From Euglena gracilis (lineage: Eukaryota > Euglenida > Euglenophyceae > Euglenales), in assembly GCA_039621445.1 (NCBI GenBank), contig CP154956.1, forward strand, positions 2,207,873 through 2,271,872: DNA of 64,000 nt, in the 5' to 3' direction. This document shows, in pieces, positions 52,025 to 63,499 of the stretch (its first letter is position 1; each line of letters starts with the position of its first letter). A program made the translations under genes and the position numbers. The notes beneath the pieces were generated by a model. The model did not search any database. It was not told where the DNA came from and saw nothing but the letters and a program-made list of their open reading frames with translations.

Positions 52025-55000
52025 CTACTTCAAATGCGAACCGGCCGCATAGCCGGCAACGGACTGTTTTGTTGAATATATGGAATTCAATGAGCGCACC
52101 GCCATTCGGGCCTCATTAAATTCTCCGTCTGAAGTCTCATCCCCCTCCCTGCCCGAAGCCCGGGTGTCCTCCTCCAAACAAGAAATCTTAAAAAATGCGT
52201 TTTGCCGGTTGAAGGAGTTACCACGGTCCTCGCGGCGCTTACTGCGATTTCCGTAGCCGGTCAGGGGGAACGAGATCTGGGACATTTGGATGAGTGGTGG
52301 TCTTTGGAACCGCAAAGTGGACAACGGGACGTGTGGCGGGATTCCACATAACGGGGGGAACGGTACTCCGTACTTCCGTCACACCGTCGTGGTGAACGGG
52401 TTTCCCGTCGACCATGCCCGGTGTACCGGGAGTTCCCGGGTGACTCGCGCGAAGATGATGATCCACTTCGCGAATGAGATCGTGAGGAATCGCGATTGAA
52501 ATCACGTTTTCGGGTAGGGGGACCAGGTGACCGACCGCGAGAAGGACGGGTTTCCCGACCATCACGCGATGGTGACTTGGGCCTACTGCCGCTGAAGCGG
52601 TTCTCCGAAGACCGTGAAACTCCCGATTGACGTGAAAACGCCGAGGAACCCGATCCTCGTGAGGAGGTCGAGCCCCTTGGGCTTCCAATACGCTTTCGCG
52701 CTTCGGGATTCAAGCACTCCCGAGACATGTGACCAGATTTATTGCACAAAAAGCACAGTTTATCCGGCCTTGGTCCGAGGAACGCTGATTCCGCGTTTTC
52801 GGTCCCGTGGTGGGTGATCTTGGTGACATGGGTGATTTTTGCAACACATTACCCGCACCTGCAGGGATTCCCACGGTGGGATGCGTTTGGGAAGCGGACT
52901 GTATTTGTCCCAAAACTTGTGTGAGCTTGAGTTACTTTGACACATAATTCCAACGTTGGGCAAGAGTCATCTCATGCCTCGCCAACTCCTCGCGATGGAT
53001 ATCCTTCCCGAGGGATGATGTGAAATGCAACAAAACCGCATCGAATTGTTCGCGCATTTGCTTCTCGCTAAGTTCATCAACTTCAGAAGCAAGTGCTAAC
53101 CATTTGGCATACCAAAGGTCAATGGATTTCTATTTGTGATCCGATGGTGTGCATTGTCGCCATTTTCTTCTCCAGGGTAATCCTGGTGAGCAGACTCGAT
53201 TTGGTAGAAGCATATTGCTCAACCAGATCATCGAATGATACGCCATTACGTATCACCAAATTGCGTGTGCGTTCTCGCTCCTCCCTCGGTAGGCAATCGA
53301 TGAATTCAATTTGACTACCTCTGGATTTGAATCTTGGGTGGGTCCCTTTAGTGCCCAGTAGGACTGCCAGTCCCGAAAAAATTGCCTCCATGTGGTTGGA
53401 TCCCCGTCCCGTTGTGGTTTCACCTTGTTCGCGATTGCGATGGTGCCCTTAAAGTCTCTCTGAGTAACCCGCTGACTCTCGGTGGTATACCAGGGGCTTG
53501 GGTCCGGGTAATTCTTAGCACCAAACGCGTTTCGCGTATTTTCCGCTCCATGTGTACCCCGTGCAGGATTTTCTGCACCAAATGTAGGGGTGGCAGGATT
53601 TTCCTGCGGGAATGGCGAAAAATGCGGTGAAATTTTCCCGGTGGGGCGGGTTTCCCGCAGAAAACCCGATTGGTGATCTGGTAATCCAGAACCCGTTGGT
53701 GGTTAATAAAATCGCGAATGCGATAAATGACCAATACCAGGTGTGGGATGTTGTCTCATTCCTCGTACAAGATTGGAATGTTTAATTTCTTGGTGGAGAC
53801 TCGAATTTTCGAGCGGTGGATCAATTTCCTCATCGGAAATGTCCTGTGAAAGGTAGGTTTGTGGTGTGGGCAAATGTAAATGTGGTACAATTCGCGTTTT
53901 CGCGGGTGGTTGTACCGAATTCGCGGTGGATGAAGGGATTCCTACTCCAGAAATGGTAATTTGAGAACGCGATACCGGGACGTTTGGAATAGCAACCGCA
54001 GCGCTTACCGCGGTGGGTGGTGGCACAACCGGTACTGGAGTGGACATTTTATCCAAACTCGCGGACAAGTCATGCACCGTTTCTTCCCAAGTGTTCCACC
54101 AACTGGAGTTGACCGCAAATACGGTCAACCTCAGTCTCCTAACGCCTAATGTGTTTGCGGTAACGAGAAAAAATAATGCAAGTGTGGCAACTTTTCAGAA
54201 ACCAAGTGTAGGTCTTGGACAAGTTGTCCTTGGGATTTTCCCACATTCTGGCGTTGACCCGCGAGCGCTTTTACTGCATTTGAGACAACTTGCAATTCGT
54301 GGGGAGATTTGGTGGGGGTTTCCGCGGTGGTGCGCAAATTTTCCGCGGTTGGCTTTTCCAACAACGCATAAATTCGTCCATCCAACCGTGAAACCTCATC
54401 TTGCATGGATCGGGCATTCCGATTCACAGACTCCTGAAGTTGAATCAAACTCGTGCAAAATGCTTGCAAGGTTTCCTTGTTGTCGCCAAGCATTTTGTTA
54501 TAAAATGAGCGAAATTCCGGTGACTCGGATATCCGAGCGCTCAAAACATTGGGAAGTGAGCGAATTTCGCTACTGTGGTGGACAACAGGGTGCAACGAGT
54601 TTGTAATTCCCCAATAGCGGCTTGAATACCACTAATGTCAGGAATTCGCTTGGAAAGTGCAGAAACACGCTCCAGCAAACCGACAATGGTGGCATTAATA
54701 CCGCCAATGTCCGCTTGCATTTGTTGTTGCGCGAAATCCAACCGTTGTGCGCAATCCGGGATTTTCGCCTTCAAGGAGGTTAATCCATCCTGATTTGCGG
54801 CACAATGGCAGGATTTCTGCTCCAAGTGTAAAAGTCGTTCCTCCAAAATATGGATTTGCGTACGGGGATCAAAATTTTCTTGCACTTTCGCCTTAAATTG
54901 CTTCAAACGCTCGATTTCCGAGCAAAGATGCAAAATGCGTTGTTGCGCTTCTTGGAAAGAAGTGGTGAGTGCGACAAAATGCTCAACCGCAACAAAGTTA

Positions 55001-56139
55001 CCGATTTCCGGCATTTTGGGGGTGGCATTTTGTGCGTGTAACTGGTGCTGCAATTGCAGTAGCACGGTCGAACATTTTTCCATTTTGGCAAAAAGATGGC
55101 TCATACCACCTTGCAAATGCAGAAACTTGGAATCATTCCGCGTTTCTGCTTCATGCAGTGTTTCACTCATTTGTTGGAAATTTTGTGGAAGTTGGATGCG
55201 CAAAATACTTTCAGCACTTCCTCGAAAATGCTGAAGGTCTTTCCTCGCATTTTCAAAATTGTTTTGGCAATATTTGCCGATTTCCTGCAAATAATTCCAG
55301 CAATATTACAGTTTGGTGTTGACAACCCTTTGATTGTCCTCATCAAACTGCAAAACCTTTTTAAGCATGGTTGCGCATTCCGCAACGCATTGGTGGACAT
55401 GCAAAATTTGCTTGCTCAGCGGGTGACCCGCTGGGAGTTGACAGAGAATTCGGTAAACATCGCCGGGGGTGAGGTCATCCCTCAAATCATCATCATAGTC
55501 CTCACACAATGGAAACGGTACCTCAGATTTCCGGTACCACCAGACGCATAGCTGGGTTCCATGGCAAAGAAGGGAAAACCGCAGTTTCCGCGGGTAATCC
55601 TGGCAATGCGCGAAATGGTGTGGGGGAGGGGGGTAATTGAGGAAGGGGTTGGAAAATACACGGTGTTTCCCCCGTGTTGCCCTCCAAAAGGCCCACCGAT
55701 GCCTCCACCGGGGATCTTTTGGGTGTGAACAGAGCAAAGGGCAAATACCACTTTGTTCATGGGTGACATGGCTAACCAAGTGTAAGCGGGGTTCATCCCC
55801 ATTAGTCTTGTGATCCAGATGGGCTTGGGCAAGGGGTTCATCCCCTCGCCGCATAAATGATGGGTGAATCGGGATGGAGGTAGGCATTTTGCCACCTAAA
55901 TCCTGCACAACCAATGACAATGATGATGAAGAGGGTTCATTACCTTCTTGCAGAAATGAAGCCGTTTCGCCTTGTGACAATGACAACTGATGCAATGTGT
56001 CTTCTTGTTGCCTGGGGGGTCGGGAATTAGAACTTGTTTGCATCGAACCGTTCCAATCCCCGCCATCTTCATCAAGATTGGTCAATGAACTCACCAACAA
56101 GTCATAATCAAATTTATGGTTGGCGGTTGTGCTCTGCAT
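52025..56139 (-). pseudogene. gag: A-outer Gag, nearly full length
   Basis: ATG at 56,139 (MQSTTANHKFDYDLLVSSLT). Order: Ser/Pro-rich N-terminus; PHPHHF region; long heptad-rich coiled coil with LEERLLHLEQKSCHC (about 55,300-54,150); Pro-rich spacer with repeated GAEN peptides; capsid-like part (WRQFFRDWQSYWALKG, FIDCLPREERERTRNLVIRN, FDAVLLHFTSSLGKDIHREE); knuckle 1 CNKSGHMSREC, an RS-rich linker, knuckle 2 CPLCGSKDHHSSKC. Ends AAGSHLK-stop at 52,025. Disruptions: Tyr-to-TAA near 55,306, frameshifts near 54,590, 54,130 and 53,340, and stops near 53,120 and 52,925. About 1,370 codons in all, very large for Gag. Confidence 0.8.
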
Positions 56140-56375
56140 CTTTTGAGATGGGTAAAAAGGCAAAAACCCAAAAATTAACACAAATAAGCAGAGAAACAGG
56201 GACCAGAAAGGTTGTATCGGCGAATACCGACCAGAGCCTTCTGATACCTGTATCATTGCTTAAAGGTTGGCTAGGGGCCAGGAACAGTACTTCAGTACGA
56301 TCCTCACCACCAGTCAACCACAGAGTTTCATTGTGTGGAACGTCTGTGCGGGATCGTTGCCTAAATCTGCCACCA
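56140..56375 (-). other. A-outer leader and primer binding site
   Basis: The primer site complement is at about 56,351-56,375 (minus strand TGGTGGCAGATTTAGG), then about 210 bp of leader to the gag ATG. Matches the A-inner leader closely. No other feature seen. Confidence 0.6.
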
Positions 56376-56803
56376 AGTGTAAGTCCAAAGCTTTGCCTTT
56401 TCTCTTTTTGGGGACTTTCTGAAAAATCCTTTCGCTTTCGCCTTGGTGCGCAGCCCACTTATGGTAGGGAAAAGTCTTTGGCGTAACGAAAAGTGGTTTT
56501 CCCCTTTTCTTCCCAATTCCCCAAGAGGCAAAGCACAATACAAAGACTTCAGAAGTTTCTTCTGGAGTCAAGTTCGATTGTTTCGAGGGTTTTTCCCTCA
56601 GACAAAACCAATGGTCAAACTTTGAGACTATGACAGTGAAGAATACTACCTGTGGGGGAAGGAGAGAAAAGTGCTGACGTGTCCAGGGTCAGATCCCAGA
56701 AGGGTCTTCCACGATCTTACCAGCTGCGATTTCCACAGTGGTGCGACCGTCACAGAACCCACTCTGCAGATATTCTACAGAGTTCGGACGTGCCTGGTAC
56801 ACA
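56376..56803 (-). repeat. Family A 5' LTR of A-outer
   Basis: 428 bp, plus-strand ends AGTGTAAG and GGTACACA. Followed by GAGGC, the right target duplication. Confidence 0.9.
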
Positions 56804-56808
56804 GAGGC
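56804..56808. repeat. Target site duplication of A-outer, right copy (GAGGC)
   Basis: Second GAGGC; the first is at 12,788-12,792. Confidence 0.75.
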
Positions 56809-57160
56809 CCACTGGATGGCCTGGGCAACGACGAGACCATTGACAGGTACGGAGAAGCGGGGACGCCGACGAGACAGGCTCGAGTACTACCGGGCAACAT
56901 AGCCCAACCTGCCCAGAGGGTCGTGGGTGTGGTTGGTGCATGTGTTTGGGTTTCAAAAAATGAAAGGGGTGCCTCATCCCGAGGCGAAGAGACGGGACTG
57001 GGCGGGGCGAAGAGTTCTGTCCAGGGGTTCCACCATAAGGGATGTAAGGGGATTATCATTGGGGAGTGTTTGGGAGTGTCTGTTTCGGCCCCTCCCAATG
57101 CGGTTTTGAGACATCGGGATTTGAGTTTCCGGGAGTGGGGTACAGTACCGTTTTCTACAT
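56809..57160. other. DNA flanking A-outer on the right
   Basis: Joins the sequence ending at 12,792 if the insertion is removed. The frame SMDIAAS... then continues to a TAG near 56,900. Beyond that I see no supported gene. Confidence 0.35.
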
Positions 57161-57372
57161 GAGATGACCCATCTGGCGTGTTTCGACCCCAGTTTGGGGG
57201 GTACATTATCATTTTCGAGATAACCATCTGGTGAGTAGGCACCCCAGGAGGGTACATACATCGCTTCCGGCTGGAGATGACCCATCTGGTGTGTTCCGAC
57301 CCCAGGTGCGGGGGTACATCACCACACTCGAGGTGACCCATCTGGTGACTTTCGACCCCAGGTGGGGGGTGC
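57161..57372. repeat. Tandem repeat of ~56 bp (four units)
   Basis: Units begin GAGATGACCCATCTGG or close variants at 57,161, 57,217, 57,274 and 57,330, each with CGACCCCAG and GGGTACAT further on. Confidence 0.8.
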
Positions 57373-57890
57373 GTGTTCTGTGTTTCATGAATGTTTTTCG
57401 ACCTCAGTTTGTGAACCTGGTGGGTTGCGACGCCAGGGTACGCTCTGATTTGACTGTTCATGTTTGCCATGCCGGACCGTTCACGTTTTGACATTGGACA
57501 TTTCAATGTTTTGACATTGGACCACGATCGTTGCCTCGTTGCCTTTGTTTTTCAGCCTCCACCCAGTGAGTTTCGCCCCTGAGGGTGGAAGGCTTGAAAT
57601 TTCAGAGAGAATGCAAGATGCTTGTTGGTTAATGGCCCCAGGCCCCTCACCCGCTGAGTTAAGACCGCGGGGCGGGGGGGGGGGAGGGTATTTCAAGTTT
57701 TCTGTTTTTCAGATAATTCCAGCCCACCCGCTGAGTTTCTCCCGCGAGGGGGGCAGCCTTTTAGTGATGTTTGGTTGGGAGCCCCCCCTCCTACAAATCC
57801 CAGAGATAAGAGATATTCGCTGTTTTTTGCTGGTAGCAGACCCTGTGCCCACGGCCGCCGAGTTGCGATGGCGAGGGGGCACAGACGCCC
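57373..57890. other. Non-coding stretch with G and C runs
   Basis: A CATTGGAC pair near 57,490-57,520, a G run near 57,675 and C runs near 57,785. No gene supported. Confidence 0.3.
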
Positions 57891-58145
57891 CCCGGGGGGC
57901 GAGTTTTTTCGACCCCCCGGGGGGGGACGATCGGGACCCCCCCCGGGGCGAGTTTCGACCCCCCGGGGTGGGGGACCCCCCGGGGCGAGTTTCGACCCCA
58001 CGGGGGGGACGAACGTGACCCCCACCGGGGCGAGTTTCGACCCCTCGGGGGGGACGAACGGGACCCCCCCCTGGGGCAAATTTTAAACCCCCGGGGGGGA
58101 CGAACGGGACCCCCCCCCCGGGGCGAGTTTCGACCCCTCGGGTTG
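57891..58145. repeat. GC-rich tandem repeat, GGGCGAGTTTCGACCCC units
   Basis: At least five units at about 57,897, 57,947, 57,983, 58,030 and 58,124, each with CCCCCCGGGG palindromic joints and GGGACGAACGGGAC spacers. Unit length varies from about 36 to 50 with C and G run length. Confidence 0.85.
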
Positions 58146-58207
58146 GTGGGTTCAGGATGCACAAGGAGTCATTTATAAATTGCCCAGCAATTTTCGTGGT
58201 GAGGGTA

Positions 58208-58563
58208 GTGTGCGCAGCCTGAAGAATAAATTAGGACTGCGCGCGCGCTGCGCAGTGTAATTTTTGGTTTTTTCTGTTCAGTCAAACCTCATGAGGTGTT
58301 TGCTGGGCGAATGGGTTTTGGCCTTCTGGGATATCTGCGGACCATGGGATTGATTGAAGGCTGAGAGATTTGAGTTTTGGGCGGGTGGTTAAGTTTGGAA
58401 ATTTGAAGTGAAATTTGCCTGCCAATGGGTAGGAGGGCGAAGCACAAGGCAAAGGCGAAACCCAAGGCCAAGCCGAAGCCAGCCAAACAGGGAGGCCCGG
58501 CGTCGGGCGGCAGAAAAGGTGTGGATTGCGAAGAGAGCCCCCACCCTGGCGCCGCCCCTGTTT
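58208..58563 (+). repeat. Duplicated unit, copy 2
   Basis: Matches 11,501-11,861 with scattered differences; contains GCGCGCGCGCTGCGCAG and the start of the small basic ORF below. Confidence 0.7.
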
Positions 58564-58622
58564 CAACGTGTGAGGGTTTTTGGGTGGTGGATCCTTTGTT
58601 TGGACCAAGGGCAAGTGTTTGA
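58425..58622 (+). CDS. Small Lys/Ala/Pro-rich ORF
   Basis: 65 codons from an ATG in CCAATGGGT. Begins GRRAKHKAKAKPKAKPKPAK, then a Gly/Pro-rich stretch. The KAKPKAK repeat would give a strongly basic, disordered tail such as seen in nucleolar or chromatin proteins, but no family is recognised. The copy at 11,730 has lost its ATG and gained a stop. Could be the first exon of a host gene or part of an unknown repeat. Confidence 0.35.
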   Translation: MGRRAKHKAKAKPKAKPKPAKQGGPASGGRKGVDCEESPHPGAAPVSTCEGFWVVDPLFGPRASV

Positions 58623-59000
58623 ATTCTCACGCAAGGGGTTTTATTGCTTCACGGGTCGATGCGCCACATCGCCGTCGACAACTTGCTCGAGTGCTACGCG
58701 ACGAGTTTCCCAGGGGGGGTCCCGGTCTCGCTGGGGTTCCGGCAGGGTGGCTCCCGGGTCATGGATCCGGCGAGGGGGGGTGCGCGGGTGGGCTCAGCCC
58801 CCACGGAGGCCCTGGGAAGCTCCGTGGGTGCTTGGAATGGGTTGGGATCCATTTTTTAGTATTCCCGGCGGCGGAGTGGAGGGGGGTGCCTCCTGCGATG
58901 CCTCTGGGGGTCTTCGGAGCCGCTTACGTGGGCCCTCGCAGGGAGAGAATTTGAGGGGGGACAGACGGGGGGCGGAAAAGCGTGGGAGCTAGGTGTTTTC
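58623..59000. other. Unassigned GC-rich stretch
   Basis: Overlapping frames on the plus strand (e.g. MRHIAVDNLLECYATSFPGG) but none is clearly coding. No repeat recognised. Confidence 0.3.
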
Positions 59001-59018
59001 AGGGGCTGCTTCCCAACC

Positions 59019-59231
59019 TTATAGCCACTTAGCCCAGCCAAATCCAGCAAGTACCTTTGAATTTGCCATTGCGGACTCCTGGTAGGCCAATTCCTTGATG
59101 TTTTCTTTGATGTCCTTGAAGGTAATTTCTCCTTTGGCAGTTTCCTTTGGTTTCTTTGAAATCTTTGAATTTGATTGAATTGAACAATTGAACTTGAACA
59201 ATTTACTTCCAATGCACAAATTCAGATTCAA
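59019..59231 (-). CDS. Small unrecognised ORF in an A/T-rich pocket
   Basis: 70 codons, Lys/Ser/Asn-rich (SKISKKPKETAKGEITFKDI). The A/T-rich pocket from about 59,000 to 59,270 contrasts with the GC-rich surroundings. The frame could be an exon or chance; nothing known matches. Confidence 0.2.
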   Translation of the reverse strand: MNLNLCIGSKLFKFNCSIQSNSKISKKPKETAKGEITFKDIKENIKELAYQESAMANSKVLAGFGWAKWL

Positions 59232-59940
59232 TCCATGGAAACAAGGGAGCCTGCGGAATGCAAATACAAAAAAGGGGTGGTCAGGTAGTAGCGGAGGGTT
59301 CCGCTACTTTGTGTATGCATGCGCTCTGGCCGCCGCCGCCCACACTCCCCTTCCTACCGAGGCGCCGGCCTCGCCTGCCTTTGGCTTACCCCGGCGGCGG
59401 GTGGCGGGAGCGGTGCGCGCCAGGCATCGAGTGCACATTTTAAAACAACGGAAAAGAACGTTATAACTGAGGGATGCAAGAATGGTGCCGTTCTGAGGGA
59501 ACTTCGGCCTGGGGGTCGGCTACGGCTCCGCCGTACCTCCACAGAGCCCCGGGCGCGGAGCGCTGTGTGACTCCCCGCCGCAGCGGTGGAACCGGCTGCG
59601 GGCGGGGCTCTGTGGGCTCGGTTTGGTTGTGCGACCAAACGCCCACTCCCTGTTCGGAAGCGCCGGCAGCCTGGTGGGTGAGGATATCGTCTGGGTTGAC
59701 TTGCAGGCTGCGGCCAGGGAGTGGGTAAGGCATGTGCGCTCCCCGGCGGGCCTTGGGGGCGTGCTTGGGCTCGCCCTTGGCCGGGGGGTGGGCGTGCCTC
59801 GCTCGGCCTGGGCCGCGCCGCTTGCTCCAACGGAAGCCTGGTTTGAGCTCACAGCCCTTCGATCGTTTGCCCGCGGCGGAAAATCTGGCTGGGGCAGGCC
59901 TCCGTGTGGCAGAGGCGGGATGCCTCCTGGGTCTGGCTGG
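59232..59940. other. GC-rich stretch leading into the A-poor tract
   Basis: Long open frames exist on both strands through 61,005 because the region has few A or T-containing stops, so none can be called a gene. Confidence 0.3.
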
Positions 59941-60840
59941 TCGGTCTGGCTGGTGTGTGTGCTCCTGGCCTGGCGCCCTGGGGGGGGGGGGGGGGGGTTG
60001 TTTTTTGGCCGCCCCTTTTGGGGGGCGCATTTTTTTTGGCCACGCCCTGAGGGGGGGGGTTTGGTTCTTTTTTGGGCTACCCCCTGGGTGAGGGTTTTTT
60101 TTGGTGCCGCCTTCGTACCCGGGGGGGGCTGCCGTGGGCGCGTGCGGTCCCCTCCTGTTGTGCGCTGGGGGGGGGGGGCTCGCGTGCTGTGCACGGCTTT
60201 GGGCTGCCCTGCCTCTTGTGCGCTGGGTCGTGCTCGCTGTGTGTCTTGGGCTGCCTTGCGTGTGTGGAGGGGTGCGCGCGGCGTCGCTGCCCTTTCCTGT
60301 GCCGGGGGGGGGAGGGCGTGCGCCGTCTCTGGGCGGCGCTGCTCGTGGGCCGTGGGGGGTCTGGCCTGCCTGCCCCCTCCGGGCCCCTTTGCTGGCTTGG
60401 CCCCTCTGGGCTCGTTGGTCTGCCCCGCTTCTGGTTTGCCCCTCGTTGTTCGTGGGGCCTTTGTCGTGGGGCTCGTCTTGCTGCTTGGCTCTGGGTTCCC
60501 CGCTCGTCCTGCGGTGGGGGTGGGGGTGGCTGGTCTCCTGTCTTTGGCTCTGGCTCTCCTGGGCTCTCCCGGGCCTTTTGGCTGCCTGGGGGGTTTTAGT
60601 TGGGTGTCCCGTCTCGGGCTGGCTCGGGGGGGGGGTCCCGCTGGTTGGCTGGCTGGGGGGGGGTGCCCTGCCTTTGGCTGGCTGGTGCGCGCTTGGGTCC
60701 GCCGGCGGGTGGTACCCTGCCCCTGGCTGGCTGGTGCGCGCTCGTGGCGCCTGGGGTGTGCATGCTCTGCGGGAGGCGTGCCTGCTCTTGCCCCTCGCTG
60801 TTGCCTGGCGCACCTTCCCACCTGGGCCGGGGTGCCGTGG
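59941..60840. other. Tract nearly devoid of A on the plus strand
   Basis: By direct reading about 15 A in 900 bases; T, C and G are all common (T-rich GGCTGGCTGG-like words, G runs). Hence open frames of 450-467 codons on both strands that are compositional accidents. It contains imperfect GCTGGCTGG repeats near 60,600-60,740. Origin unknown. Confidence 0.85.
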
Positions 60841-61560
60841 CCTTCCTTGAGGCCGGGGTTAGGGGTGTTCGGTTGTCCGGGAAAAGAAAGAGTGAGACAG
60901 GAAAAGGTGCGGTCCAGGGTCATCCCTCACCACAGGGTCAACCACAGCCTCCTGTACTGCTCGCCGAACCGCACTGCCCACAGCTGCGCTTCACTGTTGA
61001 ATTGAGAAGATCTGACGATGGGCACCAGGATGCAGATAAAACGATACGGTAAACGATACGGATTGAACAAAACGATGGTACTGCCCAAACCCCCTTACTC
61101 ACCCCAGGTTGGCAGCAGGCTTTTCCGCTTTCCCCCCCTCCCCCCCCAGTCTTTGGGTAGCCTGGGCAAACGGGCTGCGGCCGGCCGGGTCCGGTCCGCC
61201 AGGTCGCACCGTGGGCCGGCTGGGCCTTTAGGGCCGGTCCCTCCGGTGGTGCCCTACCCGCCTGGGATGCGAGGGACGGGTCACTGGGAAGCCTGGGTAC
61301 GCACCGTCAGACCTGGGTGAGGCAGGCTCGGGCTCAGTGCCACACGGGCACGCACGGCTGCGTTGTGTCGCACGGTACCGTGCATGGGGTGGGGCGTGCC
61401 ATGGGGACACGTATTCAGGCGGTGCTGCGTGGTTACTGGTCGGTGCGCTGCGGTACGGTGCAGTGGGATACGGGTCGGTAGGGCGGAGTCTGAGGTGAGG
61501 GGAATTGCGTGGCTGAGGGAGTGGGGTAGCACTGGGGTACGGAGCTGATGTATGGGTGGT
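60841..61560. other. GC-rich spacer with short repeats
   Basis: ACGATACGG doublet near 61,040-61,060 and GGTACGGTGCAGTGG-like repeats at 61,370-61,560. It truncates the RNaseH frame to its right. No gene supported. Confidence 0.4.
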
Positions 61561-63366
61561 CTCCCACTTCTGCCATTGACCATCCGTAAGCTTGCGGCTC
61601 ATGAAGGCCACGGGGATGGAGGCACCTGTCTTGATGTCCGCGAGGGACGGGAGTCCTTCCACCAGTGGGAACTGCTCCAGCGCCGCACCCACCGCATAGT
61701 CCGATGCATCTGTCCGAAGACAAACGGCTTGGTGGGGTCCATGTGGTACAGCTCGAGGTCCGCCACGAGTGCCTGCTTCAGGCGCTCGAATGCCTTCTCT
61801 TCCTCCTTGGTCCATGTCAACGGGTGTTTGCCGCCTGCTTTGGCGAGCTCCTGGGGCAGCTTCAGCTTTTCCTGCAGCGGTGCCGCATATTCGGCGAACA
61901 TTCGCACGTATCCGCTGTAATAATTGCACAGCCCCAGAAAAGCCCGGAGGCTGGAAACGTTCTTGGGCAGCTCCCACTTCTGGACCGCTGCCAGTTTTCC
62001 TGGGGCTGGCGACCTTCTTCCTTCTCCCAGCACATGGCCGACAAACTCCACTCGGCGCATGAAGAGCTTGACCTTCTTGGGGTCCGAGACCCACTTGTCG
62101 CGCTCAAGGGCTGCCAGCGTCTCCCAAACATCTGCGGCATGGGCCTTCAGGAAGTCTTCTTCGGATGTGCCGACTTTTCTTCTGGTGCAAATGATGATGT
62201 CATCAAAGTACGGCCTAGAGTGTCTTTGCAGTCCGGCACACGTCGCATCGATGTCCCGTTGCAGCAGTGCTGGGCCCACATTGATCCCTTGTGGGACCAC
62301 GGTCCACTGCCACAGGCCGCCCGGCATTTTGATTTTGGTGATTGGCCGGGACTTGGCGTCAAGGGCGACTTGATGGAAGGCATCCCGGAGGTCCACTGTG
62401 CTGAACAGCTCACATCTTGCCTGCTCGGCCACGATCTCCTCGGTGAGGGGCAGCGGGTAACTGTCCGGCTGCAGCTGCTTGTTGGTGAGCGCGTAATCGC
62501 ACACCAGTCTCCACTTCCCGCTTTTCTTTTTTATTGGGAAGGCGATTGCTCTCCACGGTCCCCTCCCGGGTTCCAGCTTGCCATCCTTCCGGCACTCTGC
62601 CGCCATTTCCCTCAGGGCATCATGTCTTTCTCCTCTCAGGTGGATCACTATGCCCACCACTGACACTGCCCCTGGCTTCAACCTGAGCACGGCCTTGCCA
62701 TGCGTCCCTCCTGCTGGGGGATTTGGCCACACTCTTTCCCTGAAGACGCGTCCTGCGTATTCATTCGGGATTTCCTGCCGGAGCTTGGAGGCCAGTGGAT
62801 CTGGATGCTCGTCGTCTGACTGCACCACGCCTCTGATTTGCACCTGCTCCCCCTGCACTCGGAGGACGTGCCTTGCTGCTTCCTGGAGTGCCTCGTTGTC
62901 GGAGATCTCCTCATCCGACGCACCTTCGTCCTCCTCGGCTTCATGGATCTCTCCGGGAATGCACATCCGCATCTTCTGCACCAATGCCAGCATTTGCTCC
63001 TCCGCATCATCTTCTTCCCCACAGACACTCTTCTTCCTCTTGATGTTGTGATGATGACAGGGGTTGCTGGAGGGGTGTTCGGTTGAGAATGCTGGGTGTG
63101 GTTGCGGCTCTTGCTGGATGACCACTGCTGCTGTCGATCGTCCTTGTCCTTGGACGGTGCTGTTCTTTTTGCTCCCACAGCACCCACCATGGCGGATCAT
63201 GCAGCTGGAGTGCATCCCTCCACGGCTGCACGTCGAGGCGATTGACCTTCAACCACGGATATCCGAGGATGAGGTCGCAGCCGATGTCCCCATCGTGTGC
63301 GGTGACGGTGCTGCTGTATACGTCCGTTGTCACCACCCGCCGTTGGACGGCCACGGGGCAGCTCAT
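61561..63366 (-). pseudogene. Third gypsy lineage: protease end, RT and partial RNaseH
   Basis: Protease C-terminal part near 63,250 (DIGCDLILGYPWLKVNRLDV). A frame change leads to 63,215-61,599 (538 codons): an acidic linker (SDEEISDNEALQEAARHVLR), RT with GKWRLVCDYALTNKQLQPDS, FSTVDLRDAFHQVALDAKSR, VVPQGINVGPALLQRDI and YFDD (62,199-62,210), then LGLCNYYSGYVRMFAEYAAP. A frameshift near 61,735 leads to RNaseH TDASDYAVGAALEQ and VAFMSRKLTDGQWQKWE, cut at about 61,561. Clearly distinct from A and R (YFDD rather than YIDD/FIDD). Integrase absent. Confidence 0.85.
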
Positions 63367-63499
63367 ACTGCTTGCCGTGGCACGCCCTCAGGCGGGGAAC
63401 TACACCCAAGGTCCGGGCAACCAGCGCCCCGTCCTTGGGCGCAGTTACGCGCGCCGGTCGATCCCCGCGGTATGCCCTCTGCCCGTACGGGATCGACCA

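Noticed and set aside
57693-58164. Minus-strand 128-151 codon frames with RPGGG repeats
   Set aside because: Translations of the GC-rich tandem repeat.
59520-61005. Long open frames on both strands (450-467 codons)
   Set aside because: They arise from the lack of A on one strand and T on the other. The translations are low complexity with no domain, and both strands are open at once.
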